Below, piece by piece: positions 6,425 through 11,717 of a DNA stretch of 11,717 bases. A model generated the notes under the pieces. The model did no database searches and was not told the origin of the DNA. It worked only from the letters and a program-made list of their open reading frames with translations. Location: contig DBRE01000090.1 in NCBI GenBank assembly GCA_002305535.1, positions 2,044-13,760 on the forward strand, written 5' to 3'. Every line of letters starts with the position of its first letter. Positions within the stretch are counted from its first letter, which is position 1. This DNA comes from Syntrophomonas sp. UBA1376. GTDB taxonomy: Bacteria; Bacillota; Syntrophomonadia; Syntrophomonadales; Syntrophomonadaceae. A program made the position numbers and the translations under genes.

Positions 6425-7561
6425 CTAGCGAGTTGACATCATTTCCGCAAACCCCTGTATGCGGGTACGCAGCTGTTCAGCTGAGTCAGCCTGCTGTTCC
6501 AATTCTATATACAAGTGCGGAATATTGGCTTTTTCGAATTCCTTTTTCAGAATGGGATAATCGAATTCATCCGGTTCACAGAATTTCATCATGGTTACAA
6601 TTACCCCATCAGCTCCTGTTTCCCGAACCATATCGATCAGCATATTACTACGCCGTTTCTCGGGATCATAAGCCAATGAGCAGCCCTGCACCTCGGCCCA
6701 ACGACGGGCTAAACGTTCCAGGGGAGTTCCACCCGCTGGTACGTCAGTCCGAAATTGCCTGGATTCATGGGCTAAATCATCACCCACTACCACCAGGTTA
6801 TATTGATTAAACAGTTCCAAGAAACTGTCGGGCTCGGCCATGATGCCGGTCAGAATCACTTTAATACCACTGCTTTTTTCAGCCGGCAGAGCCTTAAGTT
6901 CGCTGATCAGGGATTTGACTAAAAGCGTGTGCTTAGCTTTATCCATAAAAAAGCCAGATTTGATAACCATGTGCCGCTTCTGAGCCGTAATCGTCAGTGG
7001 GTAATCTCTCGCCACCCGGGTGAACTCCCGTATAGTTTTGCGGTGTTCATTATAGATAACTATGGCCTGATTTATGGCTTCATCAGTTATCGTTCTTCCG
7101 CTTAAGGATTCCAACTTCTTTCTAAGATGTTCAAATTCTGTGGTTAGGTAGGATATCCCGGAAGGGTTTTTCCGGTTTTGGGGATATACCAGACAGAAAC
7201 AAGGAACCTCGGATATGCCTACTTTCCAGTTTTCCCCTATACATTTTAAGGTGTCGCAGTGCATGGGGCAGACCACCGCGGACAAATCATTATAAACGCC
7301 CCGCATGGCAAATTCCATAATGGCTCGCATAATTGAGCAGGCAAAGCTGGGCAGATAGGTGCCAGACTGCACTATATTGGTCTGTCCGCCCCATACGCCT
7401 ATCGGCAGCATACCACCTGCATATATAATCTCTTCCGGAACATAAATGGGCAGGCATCCTATCACTTCGCGCCCAGTTTCCTGCTTAAAAGCACGAACCG
7501 CGCCGCCCGGATCTTTTACTGCACCTTCCATTTCTCGCAAAATTGTTGCAATGGCCTGCAT
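6425..7561 (-). CDS. 2-hydroxyacyl-CoA dehydratase, beta subunit (HgdB/FldC/HadC-like)
   Basis: A 378-residue member of the BcrC/BadD/HgdB family, the smaller partner of a ketyl-radical (R)-2-hydroxyacyl-CoA dehydratase. The family opening GCLPIYVPEEIIYAGGMLPIGVWGG (36-59 region) and the segment FACSIMRAIMEFAMRGVYNDLSAV are characteristic. Likely [4Fe-4S] ligands are Cys75 (FACS), a cysteine in the CPMHCDTLKC cluster (Cys98, Cys102 or Cys107) and Cys328 (KFCEPDEFDYP). The fourth ligand is less clear. The ATG start at 7561 directly abuts the TAA of the alpha gene with no intervening base, and its AGGAGT ribosome site lies inside the alpha gene. This is strong evidence for coupled, equimolar synthesis. 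A benzoyl-CoA reductase role is less likely because the other subunits of that complex are absent. The hydroxyacyl substrate cannot be named. Confidence 0.9.
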   Translation of the reverse strand: MQAIATILREMEGAVKDPGGAVRAFKQETGREVIGCLPIYVPEEIIYAGGMLPIGVWGGQTNIVQSGTYLPSFACSIMRAIMEFAMRGVYNDLSAVVCPMHCDTLKCIGENWKVGISEVPCFCLVYPQNRKNPSGISYLTTEFEHLRKKLESLSGRTITDEAINQAIVIYNEHRKTIREFTRVARDYPLTITAQKRHMVIKSGFFMDKAKHTLLVKSLISELKALPAEKSSGIKVILTGIMAEPDSFLELFNQYNLVVVGDDLAHESRQFRTDVPAGGTPLERLARRWAEVQGCSLAYDPEKRRSNMLIDMVRETGADGVIVTMMKFCEPDEFDYPILKKEFEKANIPHLYIELEQQADSAEQLRTRIQGFAEMMSTR

Positions 7562-8791
7562 TTATTTCACTCCTATCCCCTGCTGCTGCTTTCTTGTTTT
7601 CATCATTTCCACCAGTGCTTGTATACGAGTCTCAAACTGAGCCTGAGAAAATGCACGTGGATCGGTTTGATCGCCATCGAACATTACTGATGGCACACCG
7701 GTTCTATCTCCGACCTGTCTCTGAACCTCGTATTGGCAAAAGTCCTGGGGTTTACAACTGCGGTTGCAGTGATAAATGATGCCGTCTACTTTGAAGTCAT
7801 TAACGATTTGGCAGATATTATCTACCCGGAAATCCAAATTGCGATTAACGAAATTGGAACTGTAAGCGCGAGCCATACCGTCAAGATCATGGCTGTCATA
7901 GATGATGGACCAAGAATCAGGATAGGTTGACCCTACCATATTGATACCCTGGTTCTTAAGAAACTTATAAGTGGTGGACAAAGCCGTCCAGCAGGCAATT
8001 CCATCCCACATTATGCGGTATTCTTCTGGACGATCTTTCCAGGGGCCTTGACCTTGAGCCAACTTTGCTTCGCATTCCTGGGCCACAAGTTTGAACAGAT
8101 CAATAGATTCTTGTTTACCACGCATACACACTATCAAAGCCATGTAATTAAAAATATCGAACCCATTCATGGGCGACGGTACTGCTTGAGCAAGTGCCAT
8201 GGCCTTTTTCCACCAGCGAGCTGCTTCACTGGAGATTTCCATTACTTCACGGAAGCGGTTATAATCGAAGGAACGGCCGGTGATCTGTTCTAATTGATGG
8301 ATAGCCTCTTGAAACTGACCCTTGATGTATTCAACACTGTGATCATTAACTTCATAATCGTAGTTGAAAGGCATATCAAACATAATTAGAGGAATATCCA
8401 GTTCACATGCGATGTTTTCATACCATTTGATAACTGTATTGCAAATGTTATTGCAGCAGATAAGCAAATCAGGCAGAGGTATTTTCCCGGCTACACTTTC
8501 CTGAATCTCCAAATACCCCATATTGACCCGGGCATATGAGCAGATATCTATTGAATAGCCCTGGAATTCAGATACCTCTATTAATTCCGGAGAACCCTTC
8601 TTGGCGCCAATGGCGGCGGCGTGGTTCTCGGGATAGACTGTATAGATTCCCATAGTCTCACAGAATTCCTGGGGGGCAATGGAAGTAGACCAAGCAATCA
8701 GCTCGCCCCGTTCTTTAGCAGCTAGGGCACCCGCATAGTGGTCGTCCAGGAGCTTTTGTAACATTTGTTTGGAAGTCATTTTTTCGCTCAC
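7562..8791 (-). CDS. 2-hydroxyacyl-CoA dehydratase, alpha subunit (HgdA/FldB/HadB/LcdA-like)
   Basis: A 409-residue alpha subunit of an oxygen-sensitive dehydratase that removes water from (R)-2-hydroxyacyl-CoA to give 2-enoyl-CoA through an allylic ketyl radical. The motif WSTSIAPQEFCETMG (34-48), the segment YPENHAAAIGAKKG and IDICSYARVNMGY are family hallmarks. Cys84, Cys117 (NNICNT) and Cys346 (HCNRSCKPQDFC) are spaced like the three cysteine ligands of the alpha-subunit cluster in (R)-2-hydroxyisocaproyl-CoA dehydratase. That cluster keeps one iron free to bind substrate. It is the first gene of the operon, about 40 bases downstream of the predicted sigma-54 start site. The GTG start at 8791 has AAGAAGG upstream. 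An in-frame ATG at 8779 preceded by GGTGAG is an alternative four codons later. The activating ATPase needed by all known enzymes of this type is not encoded nearby. Confidence 0.92.
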   Translation of the reverse strand: MSEKMTSKQMLQKLLDDHYAGALAAKERGELIAWSTSIAPQEFCETMGIYTVYPENHAAAIGAKKGSPELIEVSEFQGYSIDICSYARVNMGYLEIQESVAGKIPLPDLLICCNNICNTVIKWYENIACELDIPLIMFDMPFNYDYEVNDHSVEYIKGQFQEAIHQLEQITGRSFDYNRFREVMEISSEAARWWKKAMALAQAVPSPMNGFDIFNYMALIVCMRGKQESIDLFKLVAQECEAKLAQGQGPWKDRPEEYRIMWDGIACWTALSTTYKFLKNQGINMVGSTYPDSWSIIYDSHDLDGMARAYSSNFVNRNLDFRVDNICQIVNDFKVDGIIYHCNRSCKPQDFCQYEVQRQVGDRTGVPSVMFDGDQTDPRAFSQAQFETRIQALVEMMKTRKQQQGIGVK

Positions 8792-8841
8792 CAGTTAACC
8801 TTCTTTCTATTTTTATTACTTAAATGTTCACTGAGTTATAG

Positions 8842-8857
8842 TGCAAGGATTATGCCA
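8842..8857 (-). promoter_or_regulatory. Sigma-54 (-24/-12) promoter of the dehydratase operon
   Basis: Read on the minus strand the sequence is TGGCAT, five bases (AATCC), then TTGCA. It matches the sigma-54 consensus TGGCAC-N5-TTGCW in every base but one, with the invariant GG (8856-8855) and GC (8844-8843) in exact register. Transcription would start near 8831, giving a 40-base leader before the GTG at 8791. The divergently transcribed neighbour is a sigma-54 activator, which independently supports the call. Confidence 0.88.
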
Positions 8858-8987
8858 ATAATGGTTTACAATATTATTAAAACAAAACTGCCATAAGAGG
8901 CCGTTTGGAGGCATTCTCGTCATAAGCAATACAAAACACTTGGCTCATAACGATGTATAAATGCATCACTAGGGCAAAATAGCATCA
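8858..8987. promoter_or_regulatory. Divergent control region with candidate activator-binding sites
   Basis: The stretch upstream of the sigma-54 promoter begins with an A+T-rich segment (8865-8889) that could bend. It then holds short repeats: CATAAG at 8892-8897 and 8921-8926, CATAAC at 8946-8951, and GAGGC at 8897-8901 and 8908-8912, 11 bases apart. An imperfect 16-base palindrome (GATG...CATC, 12 of 16 positions symmetric) lies at 8952-8967, centred about 129 bases upstream of the predicted start. That is a usual distance for enhancer sites of sigma-54 activators. GCATCA recurs at 8963-8968 and 8982-8987. A TATAAA at 8956-8961 could be a -10 for the plus-strand regulator, but it lacks a credible -35. 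Which of these repeats is functional cannot be decided from one sequence. Confidence 0.4.
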
Positions 8988-9001
8988 GAGGGGGTTGGCA
9001 A

Positions 9002-10438
9002 GTGGAAGAAAACAATATGCTAATACAACACATACAGACTTTGCAGGCTGATTTGGAAAACTGCCGCAAGCATGTAGAAGATTACGAGGCTATTCTAGAA
9101 TCTTCTTTCGATGGCATTCTGATAACCGATGGTCAAGCCAATGTGTTGATGGTCAATGAAGCCTATGAAAGACTAACCGGCATTAAAATCGAAGAGATCA
9201 TGGGTAAAAATATGCGGGATATGTTAGACCCTACTTATATGCCTAACTCTGTAGTTCTACTGGTTCTGGAACAAAAGAAAACCGTAACCATGCCTCATTT
9301 CACGCGCAATGCCAAAAGCATCACTGTTACCGGTAATCCGGTATTTAATGAAAAAGGTGAAATCTATAGGGTCATTACAAACGTTCGCGATACCACCGAA
9401 TTAAATAATCTGCGTCAGGAGTTACTGCGGGCTCAAGCTATGGAGAATATTTATCAACAGCTGGAAAAAGCCCGGACTAGTGGTGAAGGAGAAGGTATCA
9501 TTGCCATCAGTGATGGTATGAAGGCCGTCTTGGCTATGGCTTTAAAAGTAAGCCCCGTTGACGCAACGGTATTGATCCTAGGCGAATCCGGGGTGGGCAA
9601 GGAAGTGATAGCAAAATATATTCACCAGCATAGTTCGCGCAGTCAAGGTCCGTATATAACGGTCAATTGTGGGGCCATACCGGAACAATTATTGGAATCA
9701 GAGCTGTTTGGCTACGTAGGAGGCGCCTTCACCGGAGCCAACCGCACCGGCAAAGCTGGATTGTTTGAAGCTGCTGATAAAGGCACATTGTTTCTGGATG
9801 AAATTGGGGAGCTTCCTTTAAATCTACAGGTAAAAACATTGCGCGCTCTAGAAAACCGGGAAATAATGCGGGTTGGTTCAACTAAGCCTGTTCCAGTAGA
9901 TGTTCGCATACTGACGGCTACCAATCGTGATCTGGAACAGATGGTAGATAGCCGCCTCTTTCGAGCTGACTTATTCTATCGCCTCAATGTCATACGTCTA
10001 GTGGTACCCCCTCTGCGGGAAAGAACTGAAGATATAGTACCTTTAAGCATTTATTTCTTAAATTACTTCAACAAACTGTACCACCAGAATAAAAAGCTGG
10101 ACATGGAAGTATTAAACGAATTAGAGAAGTACCCTTGGCCGGGAAATGTGCGGGAATTAAAGAACAGTATCGAACAAATGGTAGTGTTGGGACTTGATGA
10201 TCTGCTGCATATCGGTGATTTACCCTGGTATAAGGATCAGGAGAGACAGATGCATCAGCCGTTAGTAAAGGTCTCCGGTATCATACCTCTTAAAGAGGCA
10301 GTGGAGGAAACTGAAAAGCAGTTGTTGGAGAATGCCCTTAAGAGATACCATACCAGTCGGCAAATCTCCCGGGTGATTGGTATCGATCAATCCACGGTGG
10401 TTCGCAAGCTGAACAAATATGGATTACAGGCCGATTAA
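9002..10438 (+). CDS. PAS-domain sigma-54-dependent transcriptional activator
   Basis: A 478-residue bacterial enhancer-binding protein. A short amphipathic, coiled-coil-like start (about 5-30) leads into a PAS domain (about 27-135, with ESSFDGILITDGQANVLMVN). A linker helix (about 133-158) leads to the AAA+ domain (about 165-400). Its motifs are Walker A GESGVGKE (194-201), the sigma-54 contact loop GAFTGA (241-246), Walker B TLFLDEIGE (262-270), the arginine-finger region FRADLFYRL (320-328) and WPGNVREL (379-386). A C-terminal Fis/TyrR-type HTH (about 445-473) binds DNA. There is no receiver domain, so it probably senses a ligand or redox state through PAS rather than a kinase. The GTG start at 9002 has GAGGGGG 7 bases upstream (8988-8994); an ATG at 9017 is possible. 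It faces away from the dehydratase operon, its likely target, and possibly also controls the downstream minus-strand genes. Confidence 0.95.
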   Translation: MEENNMLIQHIQTLQADLENCRKHVEDYEAILESSFDGILITDGQANVLMVNEAYERLTGIKIEEIMGKNMRDMLDPTYMPNSVVLLVLEQKKTVTMPHFTRNAKSITVTGNPVFNEKGEIYRVITNVRDTTELNNLRQELLRAQAMENIYQQLEKARTSGEGEGIIAISDGMKAVLAMALKVSPVDATVLILGESGVGKEVIAKYIHQHSSRSQGPYITVNCGAIPEQLLESELFGYVGGAFTGANRTGKAGLFEAADKGTLFLDEIGELPLNLQVKTLRALENREIMRVGSTKPVPVDVRILTATNRDLEQMVDSRLFRADLFYRLNVIRLVVPPLRERTEDIVPLSIYFLNYFNKLYHQNKKLDMEVLNELEKYPWPGNVRELKNSIEQMVVLGLDDLLHIGDLPWYKDQERQMHQPLVKVSGIIPLKEAVEETEKQLLENALKRYHTSRQISRVIGIDQSTVVRKLNKYGLQAD

Positions 10439-10443
10439 CACCT

Positions 10444-10475
10444 GAAAAGCAAAACCCGAGGCATAAAGCCCCGGG
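10444..10475 (-). terminator. Intrinsic terminator of the MaoC / CoA-transferase transcript
   Basis: An 8-bp stem (10455-10462 with 10468-10475) has an ATAAA/TTTAT loop. In minus-strand RNA the one imperfect position is a G-U pair, and the stem is followed by TTTTGCTTTT (10454-10445), so it fits a terminator for the MaoC gene ending at 10499. In plus-strand RNA the same position is an A-C mismatch and the T run is missing, so it would be a poor terminator for the regulator gene. No better plus-strand terminator is visible, and weak bidirectional use is possible. Confidence 0.75.
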
Positions 10476-10498
10476 CTTAATAAGGAGTTCGAATGTGG

Positions 10499-10921
10499 CT
10501 ATCTCTGAATGTAGTGCAAAGCCTCTCCATCCAAAACCACTTCTCCATTCTGATTAAAACACTTGGTGGCCAGACGCAACATCTTCTTGTCTTCCAGTTT
10601 TTCGATCAAGGAAACTTCTGCAGTAATAGTGTCCCCAACGTAGACCGGTTTCCTAAAGCGGATATTTTGCTGGGCGTAAATATGCCCCAGGGCCAGTTTA
10701 CTGATCGTAGCTGATATAAATCCAAGTACATAAACGCCGGGTACGATTATATCACCAAAACGGGTGGTTTTACTGTATTCCCTATTTAAATGCATTGGAT
10801 TCATATCACCGGTTAGGCCACACCATACAACTACATCAGAATCAGTTACAGTTTTAGCAAATCTGGCTACGTCACCTATCTTAAATTCTTCCCACTGTTT
10901 AACATCATCGTTATAATCCAT
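10499..10921 (-). CDS. MaoC-like / (R)-specific enoyl-CoA hydratase (hot-dog fold)
   Basis: A 140-residue single hot-dog-fold protein of the MaoC/PhaJ group, which hydrates trans-2-enoyl-CoA to (R)-3-hydroxyacyl-CoA. The catalytic pair is in place: Asp39 and His44 in GLTGDMNPMHLN, with the five-residue spacing seen in PhaJ. PGVYVLGFISATISKL forms the central helix, and FRKPVYVGDTITAEV is the usual following strand. The ATG start at 10921 has only a weak ribosome site (AAGG or AGGG upstream). It follows the CoA-transferase after 51 bases on the same strand and is closed by the terminator at 10444-10475. The product stereochemistry would be opposite to that of the crotonase in the other operon. 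It could feed (R)-3-hydroxyacyl-CoA into another route, or act on a different enoyl-CoA. Related MaoC proteins also include dehydratases and epimerase partners, so the exact reaction is open. Confidence 0.85.
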   Translation of the reverse strand: MDYNDDVKQWEEFKIGDVARFAKTVTDSDVVVWCGLTGDMNPMHLNREYSKTTRFGDIIVPGVYVLGFISATISKLALGHIYAQQNIRFRKPVYVGDTITAEVSLIEKLEDKKMLRLATKCFNQNGEVVLDGEALHYIQR

Positions 10922-10972
10922 TGGCCATCCCTGCCTTCTTAGTGATTTAAGACCCGCGATACATAAAGTCCA

Positions 10973-11717
10973 TTACATTCTTAAACCGTAGACTGCCTGG
11001 AACTGTTCTTTTAGCTCATCTCTAAAATCCGGATGAGCTATAGCAGTAAGGCGTCGAGCACGTTCCGCAATGTGTTGACCGCGCAGGCTGGCAACACCAA
11101 ACTCGGTAACCACATAGTCCACATCGTTACGTGAGGTGCTTACGGCATCTCCAGGATTGAAATGACAAACTATGCGAGAGATAGTACCCTTTTTGGCGGT
11201 CGCCGGCATTGCAATAATTGATTTACCACCCTTTGACCAGGTAGCACCGCGAACAAAGTCCACTTGTCCACCAATACCACTGAACTGCTTGGCATTGATA
11301 GTCTCTGCACAAACCTGACCCTGTAGATCTACTGACAGAGCAGAGTTTACCGATACCATATTATCGTTCAGACTGATCACATGAGCGTCGTTTACATAAT
11401 CCACTGGCCGGAATTCAACCTGGGGATTCTCATTTAACCATTCATAAAGCTCGGTAGTACCAGAAGCAAAGGTAGCGATAGCTTTCCCAGGATTCAGGTT
11501 TTTACGTTTGCCATTGATAACTCCCATAACCATCAGTTCCATGGCTCCATCGGAAATAAGTTCGGTATGAATACCTAGATCATTTTTGTCAGTCAGGAAA
11601 CCCATTATAGCATTAGGTATAGCTCCCATGCCCAACTGCAAACAAGCGCCATCTTCAACCAATTCGGCTATGTTTTTGCCGATAGCTGTTTCTACTTCGC
11701 CTATATTAGGCTTTTCC
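10973..11717 (-). CDS. Acetyl-CoA hydrolase / 4-hydroxybutyrate CoA-transferase family protein, 5' end outside window
   Basis: The reading frame is open from the right edge of the window to a TAA at 10975-10973, giving 247 residues of the C-terminal part. About 200 N-terminal residues lie beyond 11717. A TTG at 11662 is in frame, but the upstream codons (EKPNIGEVETAIGKNIAEL) continue the family sequence, so it is not the start. Motifs are LQLGMGAIPN (CoA-binding loop), the probable catalytic Glu in IHTELISDGAMEL (codon 11563-11561), FSGIGGQVDFVRGA (oxyanion loop), VVTEFGVASLRGQ and IAHPDFRDEL. The TELISDG form is closer to 4-hydroxybutyrate CoA-transferase (AbfT) than the SEMFVDA form of the CoA-transferase at 2127-3473, so the two probably use different acids. 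It lies upstream of the MaoC gene in a likely operon whose promoter is out of view. Confidence 0.9.
   Translation of the reverse strand, partial: EKPNIGEVETAIGKNIAELVEDGACLQLGMGAIPNAIMGFLTDKNDLGIHTELISDGAMELMVMGVINGKRKNLNPGKAIATFASGTTELYEWLNENPQVEFRPVDYVNDAHVISLNDNMVSVNSALSVDLQGQVCAETINAKQFSGIGGQVDFVRGATWSKGGKSIIAMPATAKKGTISRIVCHFNPGDAVSTSRNDVDYVVTEFGVASLRGQHIAERARRLTAIAHPDFRDELKEQFQAVYGLRM

Noticed and set aside
6334..6810. A 158-codon plus-strand open frame spanning the end of the dehydrogenase and the dehydratase beta gene
   Set aside because: It crosses two convincing minus-strand genes and their intergenic ribosome site, and its translation is low-complexity with no motif.
6425..8791. 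Benzoyl-CoA reductase subunits BcrB/BcrC
   Set aside because: The two proteins share that superfamily, but the BcrA/BcrD-type ATPase subunits are absent. The alpha-subunit motifs (STSIAPQEFCETMG, SYARVNMGY) and the beta-oxidation neighbours fit a 2-hydroxyacyl-CoA dehydratase better.
10973..11662. A complete 229-residue protein starting at the TTG at 11662
   Set aside because: The frame stays open to the window edge and the upstream codons continue the CoA-transferase family sequence, so the gene is truncated by the window rather than short.
1..11717. CRISPR arrays, insertion sequences, tRNA or rRNA genes, phage or toxin-antitoxin modules
   Set aside because: I saw no regularly spaced repeats, transposase motifs, terminal inverted repeats, tRNA-like cloverleaf or rRNA segments. 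All space is taken up by metabolic, housekeeping and regulatory genes with short gaps.

Overview
The window looks like chromosomal DNA of a strictly anaerobic, moderately low-G+C Firmicute, most likely a clostridial or Syntrophomonas-like organism. Three things point there. The gene order miaB - ylbF/ymcA-type gene - mutS is the Bacillus/Clostridia housekeeping arrangement. Strong AGGAGG-type ribosome sites occur with frequent GTG and TTG starts. There is also an oxygen-sensitive ketyl-radical 2-hydroxyacyl-CoA dehydratase beside beta-oxidation genes. The genus is inference; no rRNA gene or other phylogenetic marker was compared.

Layout. Positions 1-2045 hold a minus-strand housekeeping block: miaB (tRNA ms2i6A methylthiotransferase) with its own sigma-A-like promoter, a YlbF/YmcA-family protein with a five-cysteine tail, a small intrinsic terminator, and the first 26 codons of mutS, cut by the window edge. 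Positions 2077-8857 hold a six-gene minus-strand catabolic operon. In transcription order it encodes 2-hydroxyacyl-CoA dehydratase alpha and beta subunits, 3-hydroxyacyl-CoA dehydrogenase, enoyl-CoA hydratase, a variant thiolase and an acetyl-CoA hydrolase/CoA-transferase, and it ends in a strong terminator. Positions 8792-9001 are a divergent control region. Positions 9002-10438 encode, on the plus strand, a PAS-AAA+-HTH sigma-54 activator. Positions 10449-11717 hold a second minus-strand acyl-CoA gene pair, a CoA-transferase (5' end outside the window) and a MaoC-type hydratase, with its own terminator. No gap between genes exceeds about 210 bases.

How it fits together. The catabolic genes read as one continuous route. 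The CoA-transferase activates a 2-hydroxy acid, the radical dehydratase removes water to give a 2-enoyl-CoA, the crotonase adds water at C3, the dehydrogenase makes 3-oxoacyl-CoA and the thiolase yields acetyl-CoA plus a shortened acyl-CoA. If the substrate were C4, 2-hydroxybutyrate would become two acetyl-CoA. The substrate and direction are inference.

The strongest regulatory signal is a -24/-12 element (TGGCAT-N5-TTGCA) about 50 bases upstream of the first dehydratase gene, facing it and lying between it and the divergently transcribed sigma-54 activator. Two features make the locus unusual. Enoyl-CoA is apparently fed into oxidation, whereas the classical amino-acid fermenters reduce it, and no acyl-CoA dehydrogenase or ETF genes are present. 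The essential ATP-dependent activator of the dehydratase is also absent from the window.
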